Source of the DNA: Stratiolaelaps scimitus
Taxonomy: Eukaryota; Arthropoda; Arachnida; Mesostigmata; Laelapidae
Reading direction: 5' to 3'
NCBI GenBank assembly: GCA_019614645.1
Contig: JABWDB010000004.1
Span: 5,952,001-6,016,000 of the forward strand
DNA: 64,000 nucleotides
Below are positions 46,164 through 56,850 of this stretch, one piece after another (positions within the stretch are counted from its first letter, which is position 1; each line of letters opens with the position of its first letter). Below the pieces are notes generated by a model, which was not told the origin of the DNA, ran no database searches, and saw only the letters and a list, made by a program, of their open reading frames with translations. A program made the position numbers and the translations under genes.

Positions 46164-47914
46164 AATCGACCGAAGCGTGTTCGGGGGTTCACGAGCCAGC
46201 GTGTTGCTGTTGAGTTATCTACTCTGCTACGAGAGCGATTTCTCTGTATTCCCATTGTTAGATGGCGGACGATGTCGAGCAAGCAGCGAAGTTGTAATCA
46301 TAATGACAATCACTTTGTATAAACATAGATATTTTCGTTTATTTTTGTCGTTGTATGAGGCGGCTTATTCAACGTGCGATTGCCGTAACGTGCACAATTG
46401 TGACTTGGGCATAATACCGCTTTGTACACTTGTATAGTTATCAATTATATACATACATATATATATATATATAGTATTGTACTTCGTTAGGAACGTATGC
46501 CTCTCCACACCGATGTGCAATGCCGAAATTTTGTGTTGTTTCCTGAAACTTTTATGTGAATGGTGTCCCACATTCAACTCATCGGGTGAATAGAGTAATG
46601 ATGTTGTAAGGTATACCATTGTGAGCCTTCTAACGCAAAGATGTATATGAGCCAATGAGTCCGATTATTTCACCTTCTCAGATCTACCTACTTCGGAGCC
46701 ACTTGTAACTCTAGCCAGAAAATACTATGTTGTCCATATACACTTAACGTCTACTCGATAATTTAGCAACATGAACCATTTCAGTGATATATACGATCGT
46801 TGCAAATTCATTAAAGAGCTATTCCATGTCGAATTCATGTCCTCAGCAAATGACGAGGAGTGCATCAATTATCCTTATGGTCTTTTTTGTTGCAATGAGA
46901 CCTCGAAAGACAAGCATGAGTTATGCCTCACGCAACGAATCTCGGCATTTCGTCATGCCATTATTACTCAGTTTGAAGGCCTCCTGAGCATTGGCCATAC
47001 TTACGCAGTCAGTTCGCATGCGGGATATTAATTCGGACAAGGTCGATGAGAACAGTTCCCTTATCAATGCATCTTAAATACATGAGTTCAAACAACTAAT
47101 ACACGAATTAGTTACTAATTGAAGAGAAATCGAGAATTATATGAATGGAAATACAAACAAGCGATTATTGTCAATAATCACTTCTGTTAATCAATTTTCG
47201 TTCTCTTATAGTAAGTTGCTGTGAAAATTCTCCTAATAATAGCACTAAATACTTTTATCCATGCAAAATATCTCATTTTCTACATCGTTTCCCATTTTGG
47301 ACACATCTATTTTTTTAGTGTAGGTATCTACATCTTCACCACTTTAATTCTCTTCACCTAGCCTTTTATATATCCTCTTCTATTGCAACGATACAGATTG
47401 AGGAAAAGTTAGCCCTTCCTGCGTTGAAATTGCGAGCGAGCCGCCGGGGTATAGGCTGAGGCATTGGAGCACGGTGACTTGCAGATTCGATGACGAAGCT
47501 CTATTTCTTTTCTATGCAGACGCTTCTCGTCGGCCGTCAGTGCGGCTCAATCGCTCGTTCGGCGATTGTTTTGACGCTTACTGCTGCTTCATGCTGAGAT
47601 ACTGATGGCGGCTTAGCGACGGCAAGTGCTAGCCTGCAGGGACCTTGGACAGAAAAGCTGACGGATTGTTGTATTCTATTATATTGTTTCACAAGTCTAT
47701 CGCGGGTTGAGGGAAGTTTGAGAGAGAGAGAGAGGTTGGCTGGCCGAATGATGCGACGCTTCGGCTCGCCGACGTCAATAACGTCAATAACGTCGAGCAG
47801 TGCTTGCTCGCCGTGTGTGCTCTGCCATCTAGATCACTCATCTCTGTGATTTCGCCTCTCGTCGAATGCTTTCGTTCCAGGATCAATTGTAGGTAACGGC
47901 TAACGTCATACACT
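46164..47914. other. Spacer between receptor-like gene and carboxylesterase
   Basis: It holds a TA run near 46453-46472 and a weak tRNA-like stretch near 47450-47500 (TAGGCTGAGGC, then GATTCGATGAC). A GA run lies near 47720-47735. The last 100-200 bases are the likely esterase promoter and 5' UTR. No gene is supported. Confidence 0.4.
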
Positions 47915-49847
47915 ATGGCATCGGACGTGTCACGTACGATTGTTCTCACTTCGCTGGCTTCGGTCCTGTTCTTCATTTACGGGGTCAATGCCAACGGCCC
48001 AGAAGTAAAGGCGCCGATTGGATCATTCCGCGGAAAGGTGCACACGGTCGAGGGCGTAGAGACAGACCAGTTTTTGGGTATCCCATTTGCGCAGCCACCG
48101 CTAGGGTCACTTCGGTTCGCGCATCCGGTGCCGGTTGAACATATCGGAGAATTAGATGCGACTCAGTTTTCGGCAAAATGCCTGCAACCCCTCATCTATC
48201 CTCAGCCGCAAAATCAGTCCGAGGATTGTCTCTATCTTAACGTTTTCCGGAAAAGTGGCACAAAACAGGACGATGACAAACCGGTACGTAAGTAGGGAAC
48301 GTCAACGGGTTCTTGAAGCAATAAACCTTCATTATTGAGCGCAATACGTGGAAGGGTTACATATTGGAGAATATTATAGGTGCTCATTTTGCAGGATTTG
48401 TTAATGCTGCATACATCTGGTATTTTTTTCTTATATTGGTGATGGGCACTTTTTTAATGGTATCCACTATGTCACATATCTCAATGTCGCATGTAACTAG
48501 GAAATAACTTTTCTGAAAATTATTATTTTTCCTAAGGTGATCGTCATTTTCCACGGCGGCGCCTGGACCTTTGGTTCAGCATCTGAGATTCTCTATTTTG
48601 GCTCACCGCTTGCCGGGCTGGGAGACGTGATTGTAGTTAGCTTTAACTACCGATTGGGCATTTTCGGATTCGCGGACATGGGCGATGTCGCACCCGGCAA
48701 CCTCGGCCTGTTCGATCAACGCCTAGCTCTCGAGTGGGTTCAAGATAATATCGCCGCTTTTGGCGGCGATCCCGATCGTGTCACGTTAATGGGTGTCAGT
48801 GCTGGTTCAATGTCAGTGAGCGCCCACATCAGCACGCCGCTCAATCGGGTGGGTCGCAAACTCTTCCACGCTGCCGTCATGGACGCCGGAGTAATGGCTC
48901 AGGGCATCGTCGACGATCCTGATCTGTGTCTAAAACGGATAGAGAAGGTCGCTGAAACCATCGGCTGCAAGACGGCTGGGAAGGCCATGCTCAACTGCCT
49001 ACGGAGGGCCGATGCCGACGAGCTACTTAAGCGCTCCTACGATCCCGAAGGCTATAGCGTCGTATTCAGTTTTCATCCGACAGTTGACGGGGTGTTTGTG
49101 CCAACTGAGTTCAGTAAGGATCTTCGAACCAGCGCTGACGACTTTGTGAAAGTCAAAATTCTTCTAGGTTATGGCAAGGATGAGGGAACTATGTTCGCTG
49201 CCAACAGCTTCGACGCGACCACCTTCCCGAATCTCAACACCGAAAACGAGTTTCTAGACTGGTGCGGGAAGCTGGCTTCTGGCTTTCGGTATCCCATGGA
49301 CCTGCAGGACACCGTCGTCAGGCAGCGAGTCTCTGAGGCGTACTATCAGAAAACGTCCAGCAGGTTTTACGACGCAGCGGCGTTTATTGCGGACGGTACA
49401 TTTACATGCCCAATTAACGCTTTCGTCAAGAGCTATGCAAAATTTAATCAGCATGTATACGTTTACCGCTTCGAAAGGAGGCTTCGGAAGAAATACATGA
49501 TGTTCGATCCTGACGTATTAGGTGTCTATCATGGATCTCCGTACGCACAGATGGTTGGCTGTTTCCTTGAGCTCGGCTCAATTATCCCGAACTTCAAAGT
49601 CGACGCTGAAGATCGGGCGTTTAGTCTGGACGCGATCCAAACTATAGTAGGCTTTGCCCGCTCGGACGACCCTCCAACCTTCAGGGGCTTGCAATGGCCA
49701 GACTTCAGTGCTAGTAAAGGGGTCATGGTACTCGACGACGATCCTCGTATAGAAATTGATTTGAGCAATCAGGGTAAATGCAAGGAAGTGTTTCCTTTCT
49801 TCGAGCTCGAATCAACTCGAGATCAAAACAAAAAGATGGAACTTTAG
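47915..49847 (+). CDS. Secreted carboxylesterase, type B (two exons)
   Basis: Exons 47915-48283 and 48537-49847 join in phase 0 at GTACGT / TAAG and encode 559 residues, the usual length for the COesterase family. The enzyme hydrolyses carboxylic esters. A signal peptide spans about 1-27 (TIVLTSLASVLFFIYGVNA), so the product enters the secretory pathway. Family motifs appear in order: FLGIPFAQPPLGSLRF, EDCLYLNVF, the oxyanion-hole HGGAW, and GNLGLFDQRLALEWVQDNI. The nucleophile elbow GVSAG holds Ser211, Glu339 is in GKDEGTMF, and His455 is in GVYHGSPY. The full Ser-Glu-His triad makes it probably active, unlike neuroligin or glutactin relatives. There is no C-terminal membrane anchor. Substrates could be hormones, xenobiotics or odorants; the sequence does not decide. 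ATTAAA lies near 49945 and AATAAA at 50080-50085. Confidence 0.93.
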
Positions 49848-50444
49848 TTCTTTATTTGCCCAGTCGTAAGTCGCTGAGATATATCTTGTAATGTGCCTGT
49901 CCCAACATGCACTTTAGCATTATAGCTCTGTGTGCGAACTCATATTAAACTCTGTTGTTACTGCACTGCTAGAGAAAACAGTAAGATCTCGTGGGTGATA
50001 AATACTCTATTAATAGAGGTATTTACCACCCGCGTTACGGTAAGAACTCGGACGAAGCGTGAGACGTGTGCACAAATTGAATAAAGCAATTCGAGCATTT
50101 CGACAGAGCACGAACGTGTATGCTCATTCGCAAAGTATTATTCATCGAGTTTATGAGCTGGCCGCCCATTCAAAATTGGGGACATGTTAGCTGGCATTTA
50201 TCGCTGTAGAATGAGAACAACCTCTAGGGGGGACGCTTTTCCTTCGACAACAACGAGTTTTATTGTATTCTAGATATTTGTCGCCGTATTTTCTAGCGTG
50301 CGCCCTACATGTTCGTCAGTACCAATATGTCACTTGTGTGTGGGGAAAACGTAAACAAACCATTAGTCTTTGACGATTTTCCATAGCTTTATTCTCTTAT
50401 ATAATAAGATAAATTGTATAATTACAGCCACTCGCCTCACCTAG
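49848..50444. other. Convergent 3' spacer between esterase and PET100
   Basis: It contains the esterase 3' UTR with AATAAA at 50080-50085, an imperfect hairpin at 49993-50031, and on the minus strand an AATAAA for PET100 at about 50388-50393. Confidence 0.6.
49993..50031. repeat. Near-palindromic hairpin in the esterase 3' region
   Basis: GGGTGATAAATAC pairs with GTATTTACCACCC (12 of 13), and TCTAT with ATAGA inside it, giving a stem of about 18 bp with one mismatch, one bulge and almost no loop. It sits about 150 bases after the esterase stop, upstream of AATAAA, so it would be in the 3' UTR if transcribed. Confidence 0.75.
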
Positions 50445-50702
50445 CTAACTCTTCTGCGACGACTGTTTGCTATCCAGTTCTTCGAGCTTTCTGCGTAACT
50501 CCTCTTTTTTTTGACTTTTATGTTGCTCGATGAATCGCCTCATGTCTTCTTCTTTCGAGAGATTGGCCGGCGGATATATTTCTCGTCTCGTTTCGACCAC
50601 CCACTTTTCGAAGTATTCCGGCTGGTTGAAGTAATAGAAAAGTCCCACCGGGAAGGCCATATAGATCGTCATTCGCATGACCTCGAGGTGCCAACTGCCC
50701 AT
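50445..50702 (-). CDS. PET100: PET100, cytochrome c oxidase assembly factor
   Basis: A one-exon gene of 85 residues, within the 70-110 usual for the family. PET100 is a small inner-mitochondrial-membrane protein needed to assemble complex IV. The sequence opens MGSWHLEVMRMTIYMAFPVG, with a single membrane helix at about 10-25. Next comes YYFNQPEYFEKWVVE (23-37), the conserved 'NQxExFE' region, then REIYPPANL (40-48). A charged alpha-helical or coiled-coil tail rich in Lys, Glu and Arg follows (FIEQHKSQKKEELRRKLEEL). The N-terminal membrane helix acts as the mitochondrial targeting signal in this family. The gene ends convergently with the carboxylesterase. Confidence 0.93.
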   Translation of the reverse strand: MGSWHLEVMRMTIYMAFPVGLFYYFNQPEYFEKWVVETRREIYPPANLSKEEDMRRFIEQHKSQKKEELRRKLEELDSKQSSQKS

Positions 50703-51201
50703 GATGTTCGGTTATGGCCGCTGGAAGGGTCTCACTCGGAACACTGGTGTCGCACGGCTACAGAGGCGAGTTGAGCCGGTCCACGCCGTCAGTGGCCAAC
50801 TAGCTTTGTGAGCAGATAGAACTCCAGCTTTTCAGGAGGTGAGATCTGATAAAATGACACCAAGGTGTAGTGCGACGGTTACCAAGTTAACGATCCTTGG
50901 CTGTCAGACAGCACTACAACGCCGCAGATCTCATGGAGAAACATGTGTGCGAAACTCGGGGTAATTTCGCGCATCAAGAACAATCAAACCACCATTCTAA
51001 ACAAAACAACAACATTCCAAAGTGCTAGGCAAAGGCCGTCGTCCGATGAGTCACGAGGCATAACTTCGAATCCGCAGGGTCGGGTGATTGAGGAAATTCG
51101 AAAGTCGGCTTGCTGGAATATTTGTGTAATGTGAATCTTCATCTAGTTTTTGGTGTGCTTTGCGCGCTTTTCCTAAGCCAAGTCGAGAGGGAGCGAGTTG
51201 A

Positions 51202-51392
51202 TTAACGACTGACCTTTTTTTTTTTTTTTTTTTTTTTATTTTAAGATCCGCCGGAACCATTTAACATACTACATCAGCGGATCTATTCTTCATTGGGTGA
51301 CTTTAGCACATCACATAAGCATAACATATATTATATACACCTCACATGTTTCTGCATGTATCATTCCTTCTGTTTTGTTCTTAACGACTGAC
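51202..51392 (-). mobile_element. Short retroposed element with poly(A) and 12-bp target-site duplication
   Basis: The 12-mer TTAACGACTGAC occurs at 51202-51213 and again at 51381-51392. Between them lies a 167-bp insert that begins on the plus strand with a run of 23 T. On the minus strand it is a transcript-like sequence ending in TTAAAATAA plus a poly(A) tail. This is the signature of LINE-mediated retroposition. The body has no coding frame and no clear Pol III boxes, so it may be a 5'-truncated LINE, a SINE tail or a processed fragment of an mRNA or ncRNA. Confidence 0.8.
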
Positions 51393-51407
51393 TTGCGAGG
51401 CGGTTCA

Positions 51408-51409
<2 letters not shown>

Positions 51410-51443
<34 letters not shown>
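51410..51443. repeat. (TA)n microsatellite
   Basis: A run of about 34 bases beginning 17 bases after the retroposon's right target-site copy. Confidence 0.95.
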
Positions 51444-51445
<2 letters not shown>

Positions 51446-53724
51446 TTGGAATTGCACTGTGGCTTACACTTTACCGTATTCTTATCACAGTCTGGTTACG
51501 TAGCCAATATAGCGAGCCGAACAAGCCAAGACAGACAATACGCCTCTTTGATGAATGAGCACTACCACTTTAAACCTGTGGCCTTCGAAACATTGGAGAG
51601 ACCGTGGATACAATCACTAAGCTGTCTGGAGAAATTAGGAGAGAGCTTATCGTCCGCCACAGGATGCATGCAAGGAGACGATATATATCGACAACTTTGA
51701 ACGAGTAAAAGAGTAGGTCAGGGAAAGACAGAACAGAACAAAAAAAGAAGAAACTAAACAAAGCGAGTCAACACAATGCGACAGAGGAGGCGGGAAAAAA
51801 TAGCCTAGTAAATAACGATAACAAAAAATCGCATGAAGAAAAGCGAAGACAGACCGAAGGTGTAAAGAGTGAAATAATATTGCAAGAGAAACAACACAGA
51901 GGAAAATAGAAATCGAACTAATAATAGATAATGACCCGACCGAGAAGAGGCGACGATAAAATACAATAGAGGATATCTGAACAAGGTCCTGACCATGATC
52001 GTACTAATGACTATAAATGATGATGGTTGAATTGAACCGAACTTGTTCGTTGTAGCAATAGATAAGATGAGTGAGGGAGATAGGGAGATTCGGCGAGTAT
52101 TAATTAGTATTTATATTTTGCCGATATTATTTTGGTAATGAGTGTGCTGAGAAATGAATGGGTGGAATGGCAACAATGTATGAACCGTTTTCCAAAAAAA
52201 CAACAACAACCCTAAACTGTTTTTCAAAATATAATCGTCTTTATTTTCATAATGCTCCTCGTAGTATTTGCACCAATATATATATATATATAATTACCTA
52301 GCGTACCCTATCAAATACACCGTTTAGGTAAATAGATAAATATAAGGCGCGTGAGAGGTCACCTGTGTATAAAAAAAGCAACACGCCAAAAAGCGCTCCG
52401 AGTAGGGCACAACAGTATGTACATGATAAATACAGAACATATATGTGCTTTTGCAAGTGTCCCATGTGTATGATTGTATTAATATGCAGTCGAAGATCAA
52501 AAGACGTCTTCAAATTTCCCGCAGTTCCCTTTGTTGCTATTCTTGCGGCGTGAGGGAATCACTCAGGCTCTCAGAGGGATAATTTGAACCTATTGCACAT
52601 CGTCAGAGAGAGCTGACTTTTCAAATTACATCGATGTGATAACGTTTGCGCAAACCATCGACAGATAATTACCACCTCATAAAAGGGATAAAGGTTTCTC
52701 CACGGTGTATATATTTATATATATATATATATATTGTATTTTCTCTGATATATCGATTTGTATGAACGCATACTTGTATCCAGGTTGAGCATATCCGCTT
52801 TTCGTTTAAGCAATCTCTCTCTTTGTCTGAAAATAATCTACGCATACGTATTTGAAATGTTGCTTTAGCTCGCTATCTGCTTGTTAGGTCTTCAAGGATC
52901 TGTCGTTGGTCCTTTCACAAATGACGCCACAGTAATTTTCCTTTGTCTCGAGGTATTACGCGTATAATGTTAGATTTCGTATAATTTCGTCGCCAAAGGG
53001 CGAAACACGAAATTCTATATAAAAGACGATGTTTCACGGTCAGCGTTTTGTCAGTCATTCACTCGCCTGGGGAGAACTTGACCACTGATAAGAGAAATAA
53101 GAGAGCAATAGAGTTGACACTGGCGTTGTATTGGAGACACGACAGTAGCAAGTATTAACCTCGTTCAGCTTCGTCCTCAAATCGTTTTTCGCTGTTAATG
53201 TCATAACATTCATTGTTTTCTTTCTGTTTGAAAAACGTACGCTAATTTTCGGCCAAGCATCTTCTCGCGACTTATTTCACTAAAAAAATATACTCTCGGA
53301 ATAGCATCTGTTCAGTCGACATGGACTAATCGTAAATATAATAAATGTCATCTCTTTCTCTCTCTGTTTACTTCCTCTTCGAGTTTCCCTTTCGATAATT
53401 GATTACGTTTTATGGCTCCAATACCCGGTTGGACGTTGTACGCCGAAAACGTCTCTTGTGCGTTTGCACCCCCCCCCCCCCGGCAATTTCAAGTCATTTT
53501 TGTTTCGTCAACTGATTCGATTAGCGAGCACACAGCGTCGATTAGTAGTTGTTCCAGCATTGTACAGGCGTTAACGCATCGATAGGTTTAGTCTGCTTGC
53601 TGACAGATCATCCGCTACATGACTTGTGCAACACCCAAAGACAGAATTGAACATAACAAGCCCTGTATAGCAATAACATCTCTGGAAATTGCACAACCTG
53701 TGAGCCGGTGGATTTCGCAAATAC

Positions 53725-53728
53725 AAAT

Positions 53729-53762
<34 letters not shown>

Positions 53763-53763
53763 C
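53725..53763. repeat. (CA)n microsatellite
   Basis: CA repeats interrupted once by TATA. Nearby open frames on both strands (Cys/Val and His/Thr repeats) come from this tract. Confidence 0.9.
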
Positions 53764-54227
53764 CACGCACAGACATATACATGCATCATGAAATCAGTGT
53801 ATCGATCGGGAACTGCTCAATGTGGTATCAAGGGCTCGTTATAAAAGTCACACCTTAATAAAGACGTCCTTTCCCTTGTTCTGCTGAACTTATCTCCCCA
53901 CATGGCACGGACAATTTTCATTGTCACGATACTTAAGACGCCTGAAAAACTGCGCTGCATCCGTTCGGCCCCTAATCGCAGCGTGCTTGTAGAGCAACTC
54001 CTCATTACGAAGTGAAGCCAAGACGTCGATCCAGGACCGTGTGAAGTTGCGTCAGGACGATCGGTCCGGATACGTTCGTATGATGCCATGCACGCTCGTT
54101 GGTTGGTCCTTCGTGTTTCGTGCTACTGATTCTGGTTTGCTTGGTCAGGCCTATTCCGGCTAGCATCCGCATTAATAATAGTGCGTTTGCAGCTATAAAT
54201 AGGCTGTGATACCTCGCTGTGCTAAGC

Positions 54228-54515
54228 TCAGTAAACGGGCGCTCTCATGCCCTGTTCCATGGAGCCGGGCGACGATTGCGCCGCAGCGGCTGCCTGCATT
54301 TGCTCGCGTGGGGCCTTTCGGCCGAATCCGATAACGGCATGAACTACTCCGGCCAGCAATACCAAGCCCGAGCCGAGCATCGATGCGAATTGTACTTCAA
54401 TCAAGATGGGGATGAGTCCAAGCCTGCAGAATCGGTCGAAACAGCGCATGTGTCTTATTATGATTAGATATCAACTATGCGAGATACAATATGTTGAAGC
54501 GGAGAAATACACATG

Positions 54516-54559
<44 letters not shown>

Positions 54560-55512
54560 ATATATGGTTCAATTTAGCTCGTACACGATTCTCGTACATC
54601 GATCCTCAAGTATATCATCACACTCGTCTATGTTTGTATATCTAGGTACTACTAGATAAAATATACATGTTCAATATAAGTCTGCGGCAATATTCACATC
54701 CCAGACAAAATGCACTTTAACAAATAGAAAATAAGCAGATAGTTAAATCAGGTCTTCACGCTATATCTAATAATCATTCGTTTGCTGGTCAAGCTATTGT
54801 ATTGCACATACACGATATAGAGGGTCGCCTTGAAGAACGGTGACCTGTTCTTCTCGAGTAGTTCGCCAGGTCGCTGAGCAAACGACAGAAAGCTGCAGAG
54901 GAAGGGAGCCTCTATCAACGTGATGAACAGGCCAATACAGACCTCGACCACCCCGCTGGCAATGCTTTTTGGTGAGATCACCACGGCGCCCAACGGCACA
55001 GCCACAGCACCCAGGATGATCGACACTATAACGTAGAAATCGTCGAACAGTTAACTATACTATAATACATTGATATAAAGAGTATTACAATCAGAAAGCA
55101 CATCGATGTAGCCGCTCGACATTGAGTATTTATTATTTGTAATATCTACACTGGAATATTTACAATAAGTGTAATATATATATATATATATATATTAGAA
55201 ACAGCGAAAAAAGCTCCACAGTTTCGGAACTGTCAACCTGTTTCGACAGTTGGCAACATGCTCCCATTCAAGTGGGCCTATATACCGAAACAGCTTATTT
55301 TTGCACCGAATCATAGGCTCGAATGAACGAGCCGTGCATTGCATACTTGCTATCGTGAAGAAAAATTGACAGTACTCACGTAGACCGCCAATGGTTCCGA
55401 GCACTCGTGCCCCGTAGCGAAGGTACCAGGGCACATTGTCCTCAGCGTTGATCTCTTGCGCGTTCGGGAGCGCCTCCCGGGGTAGATTCTTGATGAAGCC
55501 TCCCGTACTCAT
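54228..55512 (-). CDS. fwe: Flower, calcium-channel-like tetraspan protein (three exons)
   Basis: Exons in coding order are 55512-55380, 55025-54812 and 54423-54228 (stop). They join in phases 1 and 2 and give 180 residues (family about 170-195). Flower is a synaptic-vesicle and endocytic membrane protein linked to Ca2+ influx, vesicle recycling and cell-fitness signalling. The N-terminus is cytosolic; VPWYLRYGARVLGTIGG (27-43) matches the family's 'PWYLKYGSRLLG' start of TM1. The pore-lining glutamate region is LFITLIEAPFL with Glu83 before Ala-Pro. KATLYIVLGLIPILIEV, the SMLGSGLVLLAGVVHAVIG helix and the tail FGRKAPREQMQAAA also match. The second donor is read as GTATGT (54811-54806), which restores the frame; the alternative GTG one base away would break it. 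The C-terminal tail is short (ends MEQGMRAPVY), so it represents one isoform; other last exons could exist. Confidence 0.93.
54516..54557. repeat. (TA)n microsatellite in a Flower intron
   Basis: A run of about 42 bases of TA in the second intron of Flower. Confidence 0.95.
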
Positions 55513-56659
55513 CGTGAACTAGAAACTGCTAGAAAAAATATGACGCATGTCAAAACAAAGGAAGCAAATAAATCGTTCCAAGGGTTAACTGACGAAGAAT
55601 CTCAGGAGCCAACGCATATATGTATAGCGGAATAGATTCAATGAGAACGCAGATTAACATGCATAATGAATGTGACGATGTTCCTTGAATTTACGAACCA
55701 CCGGTGGTATCAGGGGGCAACAGTGGCAGCTCCTGTTGATTGAATTTCTTTAGAGAAACGATAACGGAATTCGCCAACGGAAAGTGTGTCGAATTTAAAT
55801 GAAAGAAAGAACGACACATGTATCTTTCTATTTATCTATCTATCCATTAATAAATTAAACAATGTTTATTGCTGTTTTGCACGCGTTTAGTGTTGACAAG
55901 TTCAAGTGATTGCTCGCTCTGCCTCTATTGGATTAATTTGTTACTTTCTTATACGTAAATTCACGTAGGCTAGATAGATGTTTATAGTCGTAACACATAT
56001 CGAGAAATAATAAGATAGATGTATTTGGCTGGTGAATATCAGGGTTTTGCTTGTCAGACGATGAACTGCAGGGTAGAGCCGAGGTCAGACTCTTTGCTAC
56101 CGATCCGCGCAGTACGAATCCGAATTTAGATGAAACGCTAAACACTAGCGTATGCAGCAATATTTATTCAGCTACAGGAAATATAGCGGCCATCTAGATC
56201 TAATAATAGAAATATAGAATCATATTTAATAGGTAGCAGGACGAAACATGTCGTTTCTATGCAGCGTTGATAGCGACAACACAACTTCAAATCTTAGTAA
56301 TTTTCACTTTCATCTGAATCCTCATTGTGACAAATTACTGACAACGGTGACCAGCTCAGTGTATATATATATATATATACATATATATGCGCAATAACAC
56401 ATCCACAAATAATCATGGAGCAATCCCTACTGTGAATAGTGTCATTACGCATCGGCCATCGGTCAATGGCAATTGTTAGCTTATAGTTGTCACTAGAAAT
56501 GTATAAGCCGTCACAGTGATATCGACCTGATGCGTCACTTGCTTGGCTGTTCTATCGGCGCTAGTGGATTATGCTGAGGGCTGTTCGTCGGACTTTGACG
56601 TTAGATTGACTCAACTACTTGAAATGGGAACGCACTTCAGCGTGTTTGTTTGCAGCAAT

Positions 56660-56850
56660 TGTTTGAATCGTCCGGGTATCACTTCGAGACACCCGGTGGC
56701 CTGGTGGTGCCTGCCTTGCAATCGGAGGCGACACGTTCGATTCTTACCGCTGCACAATTGCATTTAAAACGGGCCCGTTTTATGAAGCTTTGCCGAAGGC
56801 AGTTGTACCGTGAACTCAGTTAAATGTTGGCTGCGAGTCGACCCGGAAGT
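56660..56850 (+). repeat. tRNA-derived SINE, copy 2
   Basis: CCCGGTGGCCTGGTGGTGCC (A-box region) is followed by TGCCTTGCAATCGGAGGCG and ACGTTCGATTCTTACC (B-box), the usual order of a tRNA-related SINE head. The body (TTTTATGAAGCTTTGCCGAA, GTTGTACC, GACCCGGA) matches the copy at 16100-16315. Confidence 0.65.

Larger units (their letters stand above)
50703..54227. other. Intergenic region with a retroposed insertion and microsatellites
   Basis: The left end is the PET100 promoter side. A TSD-flanked retroposon lies at 51202-51392. TA runs lie at 51410-51443, about 52275-52291 and about 52716-52734. A run of about 16 C occurs near 53469, and CA repeats at about 53730-53762. The right end is the 3' side of Flower. 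Open frames at 51446-51700 and 53817-54089 show no family resemblance. Confidence 0.45.
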
